A DNA stretch of 32,626 nucleotides from an uncultured Nitrospira sp. (GCA_902500805.1 CABVSA010000039.1:1-32626), one strand, 5' to 3'. Shown: positions 17,801 through 27,735, numbered from the stretch's first letter. The notes: generated by a model from the sequence alone, not told the origin. Made by a program: numbers and translations.

Positions 17801-20800
17801 TCCTTGACCTTTGGAAGTCAGAATTCGTACAGTTCCATCGGGCTGGTAATGAGCGAACCTTTCCACCTTGTGAACCTTGTTGCCTGTCTGAAATCCGGAT
17901 CGAGTTTGATGATCCAGCGGACCCACTCGAGGCGCTCGCGCGATTGGCGGTTTTCGTTCGCCTCTGGCATAAGCTGCAACAAGTCGACGGCGCGCAGTAC
18001 ACATTCGTAGAACTCCGAGACATTTGCGGCGTCTTACGGTTGTTCATCAATGACGCGATCAATCCCGATTTTATTCGGCAACTTGCTGCGTTCCAGATGT
18101 TGCGAGATCGTTTCTCGCTCGCACTCTCCGATCACGGAGACAACCAGGCCGGCACAGTCGGGGCGGACCGCACGCACTTGCTTGCACTCTGGGTCGGCGC
18201 CACAGCTCGCAAGTGGAACTGGGCCGTCGATGCGCTACTTGACGGCATTCAGCACTATGCTCGGTCCAAACACAAGTGCGGATGCCGTACACACGAGTTC
18301 ATCAAGCTGCTTGCAGATAATCTCGATCCGCTTTCTCTACTGGCTGGTTTCGATCCAAGTCGACCCGGAGATACCTGGCGCGCACATCCCACACACAGCC
18401 TCCGCTTTGCCGAAATTCTTTCGAAGATTTATGCCTCCGACTTCGGGATTGGGGAGATTCTGTTCCTCTTCACCGTCGATCCTCATCTTGATGGCGACGA
18501 TCCGTTCCCGCTACAGCCGAACAATGAGGCGCTGGATTCTCCCCTTGGACTGCCGGACGACGAGGTCATGTGGTCGCTCTGCGCGTTACGACACAAGCTG
18601 TTGACGGTCTCTGTGTCCGATGAAGAGGCGCGTGCCTGGACATGGACCAGCATTGACACAGCGCTCAGGCAGGAGTTCGGGTATGCACCGGCAGGCGGTG
18701 AGCCAGATCGTCTCCTGTCATTGGGAGAGCACTTCTTTCCAACGATCCTGGAAACCTGTGGATGCCAGGTTGACCTGCTCAAGCGCCAGTACCGAGTCGT
18801 TCTCGACAATACACCTGCTCCAATGTGGAACACTCCGCCCGATGGCCCATTTCGCTACGATTCAGCTGGGGAAAAGCTCTGGACTCAACTGCCGCTGACC
18901 GATGAGGCGGTGATTGCCAAATTGAGCCGTATCCGACAGTTGAATTCGGAGGAGCAGGGTGCGGTGCAAGAGCTCTATTTCCTTCCGAGGGTCGATCTCG
19001 CGCCCTTCGCGTTCCTCTTCTCAAATTTCGGTGATGCAGAGGAGCGCTTGATCCAGGAGCCTGACGAACATACACGGTGGGCGTACTTTCAGGGCCAGTT
19101 TGCGCTTTGCTACAAACGCTGCTGCATCATTGCCGAGCATTTAGCGGAGCATGTGACTCATGTTACCGGACGAGCCAGGTGCGAGGGGAAGGGATTGGCG
19201 TGGCGTCTGTTGAAACATCTTTTCGCAGATGAGAACCGAGGCAGGACGTCTTGGGAGGTCGACACTGGTGAGGTTCCGGAAGTCACATGGGAACCACAGC
19301 CGTCCGGTGGAGCATTTGCGGCATTGCTCGGACTGACGGGAACAGGTCTTCTGGGTGAGTTTATTCCCGAAGATGGCACTCATAAATTGGTTTGGGAAGA
19401 CGACACACTCCTCTGGGAAAGATCGACACTAGTTTGGCGCGATGTCCGTGGCCCGATGGAGGCCTTTGGTCCTGAAGAAAACGGGGCGAACTGTCCGATT
19501 CCCACTGTGCTGCCGGCCATGGATCTCAGTCTCACCTTGGATCAACAACGCTATGTGACCGTCCGCAACGGCTTTGCACTGTCTAACTCGGACGGTGCGG
19601 TGCTCGGAGGGGCGCAGGGGTTTGCCGTTCGGTGGACGGGTGTGCTCTTAGTCGAGCATGAAGGGACCTATACATTCAGGGCCGGTTCGCCGACGCCTGA
19701 GGGGCAAGAACCAGATTTTGCAGCGGCGGAGTCCAGACGGTGGCGAGTGACGCTCAGGCGGGGACAGAAGACATGGGTTCTGCTCAGTCACCACTGGCCG
19801 GATACCCAGGCACCCGGTGCGTGCTCGACGCCTCTGCCCCTCAGATGCGGCGCGTACCAGCTGATTATTGAATTCATCCAGCCGCATCCGCCATTCGCCA
19901 AGCGAGAGGACGTGTGCCCGCAAACGACCGGATTCCAACTAAAATACATCGGACCGGACACCGGCAACTGTCTCCGGACAGTTCCTCACGACAAGCTCTT
20001 CCGGGACCGTAAAGATGAGACGTTAGGCGCCCGCATTGATCCTATTTCAGATGCTGCCAAACAGTTTCTCGACCTCCATTTCACAAGCACCTTGCGAGAT
20101 ATCCGCCGGACCTATCAACGGGCGTTCAAGGCATTATTGTTCGCGCATCGCTTGGACCTTTCGGCGCGGCCGGTGGCGGATGACGGTCAGTCCGAGATCG
20201 GATACATGCTCGCCCATTTTGAGGACTTTGCCGGAACGTCCTATTTTCGAAATCCACCGGGGACCATTACCTTTGACATCCATAAGGCTCACTTCGACTT
20301 CAACTTCCTTCCATTGCTGGACAACTATCTTCCACCTCCCGCAACACAGGATATTCGTGTCCAGCCATCCGAAGAGCGACGAAAAGCCCTGTTCGACTGG
20401 TGGGAGCGCATATTTGATTACACGGTGATGCGACGGGAAGCCCAAACGGCGTCAGAGCGACCCGTATGGTTGCTGTTCCATGAGGCCGCTGAGAAACATC
20501 CGGACGATCCTGCCCATCTACTTCGGCATATGGGCGTTGACCTACGTCACGCCGCATTAGAGCTGCGTTACTATCTGGGCTATTCCGTCACCAGTGATGA
20601 TCTTGAAGACGAGCGCTGGGCTATTCGTGCCTGGCAAGGCGAGAAGTGGATTCGTGCTCTCAATCGGGCCTTTTTTGTGAAGGACATTCGGGAGGCGAGG
20701 CCCGACCTCTGGGCATCAGACGCGCCAAGCTTTATCGAAGCGGGGGAAACCAAGTCCGGTAATGAGAACCTGACGAAATTTGTTCGTGATGGGTGCTTCG

Positions 20801-23800
20801 AGAATGGCGAGCCGCGTCGGTATGAAGACGTGAAACGCCTGAACGACGGTTTGCGCGACCGTGCACGGCAAGCTCTCGTGGCTTATCTCACCGGGATGGA
20901 CCGGGTCCTTCTTTCATGGGGTGGTTTTGCTACCAATGCCAAACATCTCAGTGAACTGTTGCTGTTGGATGTCGAGGCTGGGCTTTGCCAGAAGGCCAGT
21001 CGGATCGAAGCGGCGGTGAGTGCAGTTCAAACATTTATTCAACGACACCGCCTTGGTCTCGAAACTGGTTTCACCCTCACTCCAGAGTTTCTCCTGCTTT
21101 GGGACAGCCGGTTTGCGATGTATCACATTTGGGAGGCTTGTAAACGAAGGGAAATCTATCGCGAGAACTGGGTTGTTTGGGACGAATTACCACAGGCGAG
21201 GCGCACGGAATCCTTCCGCTTTCTCGAGTCGGAACTTCGCCGGGCTGCCCTCACGGTTCCCGTTCCGGGCGGGCTTGAGTATTGGCCTGACCAGCGGCCA
21301 CCGAGCCACCCAGGGCTGACCGCGCTCCAGGCACGCGAATCTTCACTGATTCAGCAGCTTGCGCCACCCAAGGAGGGATTCGACCTGCTCGGTACGCCGG
21401 AGCGGCACGCACGGCCATCCTGGCTTGCCTCGATGCGCGGAGAAGCCGGTTTAGAAAGCCCCGAACGTGACGAACCTCTTCCCTCAAAGCGGTTACCCTT
21501 CTGGGTTCAGGCCGCCATCCGACTCGGCGTGCGATTTGTTCGCATCGCAGCTGCCGGGGAGCCGCCGGCGTCGACGTCCTTCGAACCGGGACGACCTGGA
21601 GATGAAAAGGGCTGTTGTGTCGAATGCGGAAAAGTACATCCTCCGGCCAGTGATGAATACTACTTCTGGCTGATGAACTCACGCTACTATGATGAGCAGA
21701 AACAAGAAGCCGCATGGGGCTCTACCGCTGAGGATCTCCAGTCTGATTGGCACCGCAAAGATCGACTTCCCACACTCTTGAGCTGGAAATCTCAGCCTAT
21801 GGTTCACTTGATGTGGTGCAGAGTTCACAACGGCGAGCTTCAGCAGCCGGGACGATCATCGGAGTGCGTTCGCATCACACCGGGAAGTGATGCGTCGCTC
21901 ATGTTTATGGGGCGCGTTGGGGACTCGCTGACCTTCGAAGTCCAAGGCGGACAAGCCCCAGTCGGTTATCCAGCCATACCGCCTCCAGGGTTTCGCTACG
22001 ACATCGCGACAGACTCTGCGGTCATGCTCCCAATGGTCGTGGCTCCTCCAGCTCTACCTCCAGACGAGTTTCCCGGCGGGCTACCGGCTTATCCCTACTT
22101 TGTGTATTTTTCTCCCGGCGCTCCGTTAGTTCCAGTTTCACTATTTAGTCCTGCGATGCTCGTTGCGGGGCGCTTGCGAACGCACTGTCGGTTTGAAGCT
22201 GCGCTTAAGTGGTACGGATTGGTTCATGATCCGCTACGGGAGGACTCGCGTTGGTGCCAAGGTATCGAACTGACCGGCAGCCCTGTCGAGGAGCCTACGG
22301 AAGAAACCGCCTGCTGTCAAAGCGGCCACGTGTCTGATCAGGTGGTGAAGCACCGTGCTGTTACACTGCACTACCTTGAAACATTGATGCAGTGGGGCGA
22401 TGCTGTCATGCGGCGGCACTCACCAGAAGCGTTCCAACAAGCGCGAGTCATCTTTGATAGCGCTGTGAAGGTCTTGGGTCTTCCACCTCAAACGATCCTC
22501 AAGGTGGCAGACGCGGTACCTCCTCAGACGGTGTCCGAGTTTTCTCCGCTTGCTGCTCCCCTGAACCCGAGATTAATGGCCCTCTACGAACTCGTCGAGG
22601 ATCGCTTGGCCATCATACACCACTGCCTTAACTCATTCCGCCTGGGGAATGGCCGTCCGAATACTGACATGCCCTATTGGATGATACGGCTTGAATGTGC
22701 TTATAGATCCATTAACTTGCATTCTTGCTATGGTGAGCAGGACAAGGGGATGCAGTGTGCTTGTGAAGAGACCTGTTGTTGTCCCAACGTTCCCTACCGT
22801 TTCCAAGTCTTGGTTCAGAAGTCGCTGGACCTTGCCAATGATGTACGTGGTTTCGGCGCGGCTCTCCTTGCCGCATACGAAAAAGGTGATGCGGAATATT
22901 TGGCTGCTCTGCGCGTCACTCATGAGCGCCAGTTGCTGCATCTTGCCTTGGAAATCCGCCAAAACCAATGGCGCGAAGCTGACTGGCAAGTTCAAGCCTT
23001 ACAGAAAACTAAAGAAATCGCCCAAACTCGGCTGCAGTATTACAAGACATTGATTACCAATGGCCTTATCAGCGGTGAAGTCCAGTATGAGCCGCTGACT
23101 ATTTCAGCGTCCACTGTCAGGACCGCTGGGAATGTTTCTGTCGCGATCGGCCAGGCGATTAATCTGATTCCCGATCCCTTCGTGGGCTTTCCGGCGAACT
23201 TTGTCAAGCTACCACCAGGCCAAAAGTTAAGCGATGTTTTTCAGGCGGCGGGTACGATCGCCAATACTGTGGCGGAGATTCTTAATACGGCGGCTTCACT
23301 CGGACTCACCAAGGCTGGATGGGACCGCCGTGAAGAGGAATGGCAACATCAGGTGGATGTGCTAACCGTCGAAATTGAGCAGATCGAGCGACAGATCCTT
23401 GCCGCCGAACGCCGGCGAGACATTGCGTTGCGAGAACTCAACAACCACCAAAGACAAATCGAGCATGCGTCCGAGGTTCAAGAGTTTCTGCGAGATAAGT
23501 TCACGAACCATGCGCTCTATCTGTTTCTCCAACAGGAAACCGCGGCGCTACACTATCAAATGTTTGAGCTTACATTACATACAGCCCGGCAAGCGCAGCG
23601 AGCATTCAACTATGAACGAGGTCACACTGCCAGGACTTTCTTGCCTACGGAGCCCTGGGACAATCTCCATGAGGGACTCCTTGCAGGGGAACGGCTGCAG
23701 CTAGCTGTGCGCCAGATGGAGAAGGCCTATTTGTGCGAAAACGTACGTGAGTACGAGCTGACCAAACATATCTCCCTGCGCCTCCACTTCCCCGTGGAGT

Positions 23801-24900
23801 TCCTACGTCTCAAGGCGACTGGTTATTGCGAGATCGAGATTCCCGAATGGATGTTTGACCTCGATTATCCAGGGCACTATATGCGTCGCATTAAGAATGT
23901 GACCATGACGATCCCATGCGTTGTGGGGCCCTATACCGGCGTGCACTGTCGCCTGACACTGCTCAGTAGTCGTACTCGAGTGGATTCGAGACTGCTCAAC
24001 CCGCTGGGCAAATGTTGCGATCAGGACCACAAGCACGACCCAGCTCTTGACGAATGCTGCCGAAGGGTTGAGCCTGACACCATGAATGCAAGCAAGGCGG
24101 ACGGCGATCGTTACGTGGCTATGCCGGACGATCCGCGCATTGTGAAGCAATATGCAGCGACTGAAGCCATTGTCACGTCCAGCGGGCAGAACGATTCCGG
24201 TATGTTTGAGCTGAATTTCCGAGACGAGCGGTATTTACCATTCGAGTTTGCCGGAGCCGTGAGTCGTTGGAGAGTCGAACTTCCACCGGACAACAATCAG
24301 TTCGATATGGAGACGTTGAGTGATGTTGTGCTGCATCTGAATTACACCGCGCGCGAAGGGGGCGATGTGCTGCGCAGAGCGGCCAACGTCGTGGCCCAAC
24401 GGAATTTGCCCGGAGGTGGCTTGCGCTTCTTCGATGTCAAACAAGAGTTCCCTGACGTTTGGCAACGCTTCCAGACATGTTCATACGACCAGGAGATGGG
24501 AAGGAAACTTGCCTTGCGGCTCAGTCGGAGCATGTTCCCGTTTATCCGGTGCCAGCGTGATTTGTCCATCGTCCGCGTCGATGTACTCTTTGAAGCCGAA
24601 GGCGCCATTCCGAGTGCGCATCAGATCATTAAATTCCTGGCGAATGATGGCCATCACTATCTAAAGAAACAATGGCATGAATGTGACGTTGTGAACATAG
24701 ACTGTGTGGCCAGCGCAGATTGGCCCTGCCTGTTCCACGGCGTGTTAACCCTTCGCTTAGGACCGCTTTGCGGAAATGAAGTCAACGAGCTTGGTACATT
24801 CATATTCCCGCATGATGTGGGGATCGCACCAAAGGTCTTTCTCATCTGCGGATACGAAGTGACGTCTAGACAATACGAAGCCGTGCTGCCCTACCCGTAA
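14851..24900 (+). CDS. Giant Tc toxin A subunit (TcA), 3349 aa
   Basis: TcA forms the pentameric receptor-binding, pore-forming syringe that docks the TcB-TcC cocoon. A good ribosome binding site (AAGGGAG) precedes ATG 14851. Residues 1-600 are an extension I do not recognise in classic TcA. About 610-760 resemble VRP1 (ALYARGFTSGLDIRQLS, SPLGPIAYLHEIIKL), and about 880-1000 the following helical shell (YPVRIEIAREYLGITPEEYE). About 1560-1690 look like a PA14-type beta domain (VRWTGVLLVEHEGTYTFRAG). About 2700-2930 are the channel and coiled-coil part (VLTVEIEQIERQILAAERRR). About 2935-3349 match the TcB-binding domain (EGLLAGERLQLAVRQMEKAY, DYPGHYMRRIKNV, IPCVVGPYTGV, YLPFEFAGAVSRW, LNYTAREGG). 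Photorhabdus TcA is about 2500 aa. This one is longer and carries many Cys clusters. Confidence 0.9.
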   Translation: MPSVLVIRLHPVEPVNVDPVTGSGFSEYLDGLTIAAHEVSFTQPAGGGPAFGTASYIAPALRPNPSTNPRPNHDPNNRITQHFSLTSVGPPPILRREFQAIATAVIQIPDAPAGGEFRTADIRLVITRGANEFVHKQIYYNVPVAPAPIPMDPNDFPGLQPISLHLALPSSGQQLDTTVLVPADGTAPNFGRLRQAVETVLNAEPGNTGGIADLTRERCKHIAYELIWDRMAYPLPLPKRSLEELYTGSHDPGSDEDRDRRIFEGDLLTYYTKHNNEADRLANFVFSLSAAIWCEQQSQRAARVGFYFPAVPGQPSREAKVILTGTGPAMDPVFRVPAEYFYALTAILPPQVAREQRFTMVLLDSEAQTVTNLEAAIADGVLAEPPGVNRFQAARRFRALGLVGETGTQECRVTPATPAHTLITNWLNFVGADISQFWAALPAGDITGHLDLVLCAVTHAHAPLEAAIKAPPFNVSSAIALKAKTSGEWEALLNPNPALLPEFTKPGTTEERTQAFIRHLRRFFDVTTSVGAPPTPTVDAPPLLRRAAQDPLQQFVDAYNARSAGPDFLFGASWNEGHFQAALNDVFPNDNQARAWLEQTIRTIGELYQAADVGLPDELQFSVAEALYARGFTSGLDIRQLSAQEFQEALTGTVAFEHASDIYENAGGEDLPGDPEGEGFQPINSDGTLTNCIPPPHLSPLGPIAYLHEIIKLSEGSTCGEPFPPLDTVIDDGEILSGGNINDHMHGRCKSSGDLLATRTNLEIPLPLIDLVNECLEAVTAALPAHPTGAYNTASGEFAGHKLRPLSSNGGGTNEDVEFHHNPMVLFEALPEHSSPATPVKKPAAYDKLKEDFTAPQLPYSQPLDICRANLRQLRTSRYAVMRRYRKDITELVLDPVNEPADFQRHLWRYPVRIEIAREYLGITPEEYELLFTQDIAVVPTEGKLLLRELYGFPSDTLGGEAWFDVVAKLSEFLTRLGLTYCQFLDLWKSEFVQFHRAGNERTFPPCEPCCLSEIRIEFDDPADPLEALARLAVFVRLWHKLQQVDGAQYTFVELRDICGVLRLFINDAINPDFIRQLAAFQMLRDRFSLALSDHGDNQAGTVGADRTHLLALWVGATARKWNWAVDALLDGIQHYARSKHKCGCRTHEFIKLLADNLDPLSLLAGFDPSRPGDTWRAHPTHSLRFAEILSKIYASDFGIGEILFLFTVDPHLDGDDPFPLQPNNEALDSPLGLPDDEVMWSLCALRHKLLTVSVSDEEARAWTWTSIDTALRQEFGYAPAGGEPDRLLSLGEHFFPTILETCGCQVDLLKRQYRVVLDNTPAPMWNTPPDGPFRYDSAGEKLWTQLPLTDEAVIAKLSRIRQLNSEEQGAVQELYFLPRVDLAPFAFLFSNFGDAEERLIQEPDEHTRWAYFQGQFALCYKRCCIIAEHLAEHVTHVTGRARCEGKGLAWRLLKHLFADENRGRTSWEVDTGEVPEVTWEPQPSGGAFAALLGLTGTGLLGEFIPEDGTHKLVWEDDTLLWERSTLVWRDVRGPMEAFGPEENGANCPIPTVLPAMDLSLTLDQQRYVTVRNGFALSNSDGAVLGGAQGFAVRWTGVLLVEHEGTYTFRAGSPTPEGQEPDFAAAESRRWRVTLRRGQKTWVLLSHHWPDTQAPGACSTPLPLRCGAYQLIIEFIQPHPPFAKREDVCPQTTGFQLKYIGPDTGNCLRTVPHDKLFRDRKDETLGARIDPISDAAKQFLDLHFTSTLRDIRRTYQRAFKALLFAHRLDLSARPVADDGQSEIGYMLAHFEDFAGTSYFRNPPGTITFDIHKAHFDFNFLPLLDNYLPPPATQDIRVQPSEERRKALFDWWERIFDYTVMRREAQTASERPVWLLFHEAAEKHPDDPAHLLRHMGVDLRHAALELRYYLGYSVTSDDLEDERWAIRAWQGEKWIRALNRAFFVKDIREARPDLWASDAPSFIEAGETKSGNENLTKFVRDGCFENGEPRRYEDVKRLNDGLRDRARQALVAYLTGMDRVLLSWGGFATNAKHLSELLLLDVEAGLCQKASRIEAAVSAVQTFIQRHRLGLETGFTLTPEFLLLWDSRFAMYHIWEACKRREIYRENWVVWDELPQARRTESFRFLESELRRAALTVPVPGGLEYWPDQRPPSHPGLTALQARESSLIQQLAPPKEGFDLLGTPERHARPSWLASMRGEAGLESPERDEPLPSKRLPFWVQAAIRLGVRFVRIAAAGEPPASTSFEPGRPGDEKGCCVECGKVHPPASDEYYFWLMNSRYYDEQKQEAAWGSTAEDLQSDWHRKDRLPTLLSWKSQPMVHLMWCRVHNGELQQPGRSSECVRITPGSDASLMFMGRVGDSLTFEVQGGQAPVGYPAIPPPGFRYDIATDSAVMLPMVVAPPALPPDEFPGGLPAYPYFVYFSPGAPLVPVSLFSPAMLVAGRLRTHCRFEAALKWYGLVHDPLREDSRWCQGIELTGSPVEEPTEETACCQSGHVSDQVVKHRAVTLHYLETLMQWGDAVMRRHSPEAFQQARVIFDSAVKVLGLPPQTILKVADAVPPQTVSEFSPLAAPLNPRLMALYELVEDRLAIIHHCLNSFRLGNGRPNTDMPYWMIRLECAYRSINLHSCYGEQDKGMQCACEETCCCPNVPYRFQVLVQKSLDLANDVRGFGAALLAAYEKGDAEYLAALRVTHERQLLHLALEIRQNQWREADWQVQALQKTKEIAQTRLQYYKTLITNGLISGEVQYEPLTISASTVRTAGNVSVAIGQAINLIPDPFVGFPANFVKLPPGQKLSDVFQAAGTIANTVAEILNTAASLGLTKAGWDRREEEWQHQVDVLTVEIEQIERQILAAERRRDIALRELNNHQRQIEHASEVQEFLRDKFTNHALYLFLQQETAALHYQMFELTLHTARQAQRAFNYERGHTARTFLPTEPWDNLHEGLLAGERLQLAVRQMEKAYLCENVREYELTKHISLRLHFPVEFLRLKATGYCEIEIPEWMFDLDYPGHYMRRIKNVTMTIPCVVGPYTGVHCRLTLLSSRTRVDSRLLNPLGKCCDQDHKHDPALDECCRRVEPDTMNASKADGDRYVAMPDDPRIVKQYAATEAIVTSSGQNDSGMFELNFRDERYLPFEFAGAVSRWRVELPPDNNQFDMETLSDVVLHLNYTAREGGDVLRRAANVVAQRNLPGGGLRFFDVKQEFPDVWQRFQTCSYDQEMGRKLALRLSRSMFPFIRCQRDLSIVRVDVLFEAEGAIPSAHQIIKFLANDGHHYLKKQWHECDVVNIDCVASADWPCLFHGVLTLRLGPLCGNEVNELGTFIFPHDVGIAPKVFLICGYEVTSRQYEAVLPYP

Positions 24901-24955
24901 GTGCATTAGGCTTTGAAAGGGGAAAGTTGAAATAGGTGTCGGCTGAATATCTCCT

Positions 24956-27712
24956 ATGACGAAGAACGCTCTGGTTAGTTGTCTATGTGTCACCGAAGGG
25001 CGGCAGGCCTTCATGCCGTGGCTGCTCTGGTGTTTCGACCGGCAAACGTGGCCGCTCCGAGAACTTGTAATAATGGACAGCTCGGTAGACCCGATTGTCA
25101 TCACAGGGAGGCCCAATGTCCGAGTCGTGCCAGTGCCGTTCGGTACAACTATTCCGCGGAAACGTAATCAGGCATTGGTGGAGGCGCGGGGAGAGATCAT
25201 TGCTTGGTTCGACGATGATGATTGGCAGCATCCCGATAAGCTGAGCGTGCTTGTAGGCGCTCTCGATCAGGATGTTTCCTTTGCTGGCTCAAACCGTGGG
25301 TGGTTTGTTGATCTCATCCACTCCAAATGCCGACCGTATGTCGGAGCAAAGAAGTTAGTTGTCTTCAACAATACAGTCTTTCGACGTGTGGCCGTTCAGG
25401 ATTGTCGCTTCAGGGCAAGTCTCCTCCGTGCCAGTGATACTATTTGGATGCAGGAAGTTCGTAAATACACACGAGGATTGGGAGCCGTGGTCCAGCGGGA
25501 CGACTTATTTTTTTGGCTTTGCCATGAACGGAACATTAGCAATCCTGTGTCCAAACGACGACTCACTCAAGAATTAACAGTGCTAAGGGATCGTATTGGT
25601 CCAGATGCGTGGGGGGATACTAGTGATGCCCTCGATGCACTTCGAGAGCGAGTTAGGAACGAGCAACTGCTCGATCATCAACCGGTTGTCTCCGTAAGTC
25701 CTGTGGCCGTGGCACCTGCCAATCCTGTCAGTAATCGAACGAGTCTCCTAGGTGTTAAGCAAGGCATAACGAGTGCAGAGAACTGCAGGAACAACTTGCC
25801 TGTAACGGTTTTAATCAAGGCAACTTCGTTGGATACGCCGTTCTTGGATGTGATGGTTCGGCATATGATCGCCCAGGCACGTTATCCGTTCTCTGAACGG
25901 ACCATTGTTGTTGATAGACCACGGGCGTTTCTGGGCAAATACAGGACGCGCCCGCCAGGAAACCAAAGGGAACTGGATCGCATCCTTCAAGGGTTGCTCG
26001 ATGACCGCGTAATTGATCATGTCCGAGAGATAGACGCAACGCCTTCGACTGTTCGAGCGATTCTTGAGCGCTATTTTCCCAATGATGCCATGCGGGTTCC
26101 CACCCATGCGGTAACAGGTGGTCCTATCTATGCGACGTTGTTTGGACTCGAATCTGCAGCAACAGACCATGTTTTGCAGATGGATGCAGACGTGTTCTTC
26201 TTTATCGATTCCACAAGTTGGGTGGGAGAAGCACTTCAGCATTTAAGGCTGGATCCCAATCTTTGGCTCATGATGACTCATCCAGGTCCCCCGGCTGGGC
26301 CGGTTGGAAAGAGCCTTGGGCTGCGGAATGCAAAGCAAGCTGGCTGGGATGGGCAGCAAACCATCTGGCGGTTCAAGACTGCTACGACCCGATACTTTCT
26401 TTGCGATCGAAATCGGTTACACGGTCGTCTGCGATTTGTTCCTATGCTCGGAGGCTGTGCTCCGCTTGAACGTTGCATCAGCGAGGCCCTCCGCCAACAC
26501 GGAGCTTTTCGCGGCTGTCTTGGAAACCTGAAGAGTTGGCATTTGCATGCGTGGTTCCACGGGACTCCCTTCCCTACGTGGGCAGGACCAATTGCACAAG
26601 CCATCGAATCAGGACGCATTCCCGACCTACAACGGGGACTCTATGATTTACGTTTGGATAGGCCGTCCGATCGATTGGCATGGCGGCATACCCTCAACGG
26701 CGACATTCCGCCTTTGAGGTTTCAACCAAACATAAACGCCGCATACTCCGAGACAGTCATTCCTGAGAGTGAATTTAGTCAGTTGGAGCAAACTCCAGGC
26801 TCAACTCGTCCCAGTTGGGTTTTGCAGAAAGCAAGCCTGGTGGAGTTACTACCACCTAGTAAAGAAAGCGGTAGTAACAGCACGCAAAGTAGAACAGTCC
26901 CTATTGCCGTCGTCATTCCTGTCCGTGATCGAACTGGATCAAGGCTTCGCAATGCCTTGGCAAGTCTCAATTGGCAGACAAGTGGTAAACCTATGCAGGT
27001 ATTTGTGGTCAGCCATGGGAGTCAGCCAGCTGTTGATGAGGAGCTGAGTGCTCTTTGTAAGGAAGGAAATGCCACTCTTCTCAAGGTGGGGAGGCCGGAT
27101 CAACCGTGGAATAAATCTTTGGCTCTCAATATGGGTATTCGGTCAACTTCACCGGATATCTCTTATGTTGTGACTATGGACGCGGATATGATTCTCGCAC
27201 GGGACTTTTTCGAGGTCGTTTTGGAAAACCTTGATCGCATGTCCCCAGCGCTAGTCCTCTGTCGAATTTCTGATCTTCCGGCCGGCATCCCAGTTCCGTC
27301 TGATGCCGACGAGTTGAATCAGTCGTTCACTCAGTTGCACAGTCGCGCGCGATTACGGCCTCGCTATGGTAGTGGCGCAATGCAAGCGGTTTCACGGGCA
27401 TTCCTTTTTGAGATTCACGGGTATGACGAGGACCTCTATTGGTGGGGAGCCATGGATGGTGATTTGGTTAACCGTGCCCGGCTAGGGGGGCTCAATATCG
27501 TGTGGGTAGATAATCAGACGGCGATGCTTCATCAATGGCATCTGAGAAAGCATAGTGTACTGACTGATCGCGTGGCGGCGGAGCAGGCTCGCAACGCATG
27601 GCGTTTCAACCATGCTCTCGTACGGGCGAGGAGAGGAATCCTTAGGAGAAATCTGAAGGGGTGGGGCGGTGTTTCGGAAACCCAGTCATCAACAGTTCTT
27701 AGGAAAAGCTAG
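24956..27712 (+). CDS. Multi-domain glycosyltransferase with three GT2/GT-A-like modules
   Basis: A 918-aa soluble protein with three glycosyltransferase-like segments. Module 1 (about 1-220) is GT2-like: VSCLCVTEGR, PRKRNQALVEARGEIIAWFD, DDDW near 86-90, and a late WLCHERNISNPV. Module 2 (about 280-600) starts VTVLIKATSLD and has LQMDADVFFFID near 408. Module 3 (about 645-900) resembles chondroitin-synthase-type GT2: PIAVVIPVRDR, NMGIRSTSPDISYVVTMDAD near 741, and GYDEDLYWWGAMDGDLVNRA. Each module carries a DxD/DDD metal-binding motif, so all three may be active. The start at ATG 24956 has only a weak ribosome binding site, 55 bases after tcA. It may modify the toxin, the cell surface, or a polysaccharide. 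The sugar and acceptor are unknown. Confidence 0.8.
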   Translation: MTKNALVSCLCVTEGRQAFMPWLLWCFDRQTWPLRELVIMDSSVDPIVITGRPNVRVVPVPFGTTIPRKRNQALVEARGEIIAWFDDDDWQHPDKLSVLVGALDQDVSFAGSNRGWFVDLIHSKCRPYVGAKKLVVFNNTVFRRVAVQDCRFRASLLRASDTIWMQEVRKYTRGLGAVVQRDDLFFWLCHERNISNPVSKRRLTQELTVLRDRIGPDAWGDTSDALDALRERVRNEQLLDHQPVVSVSPVAVAPANPVSNRTSLLGVKQGITSAENCRNNLPVTVLIKATSLDTPFLDVMVRHMIAQARYPFSERTIVVDRPRAFLGKYRTRPPGNQRELDRILQGLLDDRVIDHVREIDATPSTVRAILERYFPNDAMRVPTHAVTGGPIYATLFGLESAATDHVLQMDADVFFFIDSTSWVGEALQHLRLDPNLWLMMTHPGPPAGPVGKSLGLRNAKQAGWDGQQTIWRFKTATTRYFLCDRNRLHGRLRFVPMLGGCAPLERCISEALRQHGAFRGCLGNLKSWHLHAWFHGTPFPTWAGPIAQAIESGRIPDLQRGLYDLRLDRPSDRLAWRHTLNGDIPPLRFQPNINAAYSETVIPESEFSQLEQTPGSTRPSWVLQKASLVELLPPSKESGSNSTQSRTVPIAVVIPVRDRTGSRLRNALASLNWQTSGKPMQVFVVSHGSQPAVDEELSALCKEGNATLLKVGRPDQPWNKSLALNMGIRSTSPDISYVVTMDADMILARDFFEVVLENLDRMSPALVLCRISDLPAGIPVPSDADELNQSFTQLHSRARLRPRYGSGAMQAVSRAFLFEIHGYDEDLYWWGAMDGDLVNRARLGGLNIVWVDNQTAMLHQWHLRKHSVLTDRVAAEQARNAWRFNHALVRARRGILRRNLKGWGGVSETQSSTVLRKS

Positions 27713-27735
27713 GCAGACTCGACGGGGTTGCTTCC

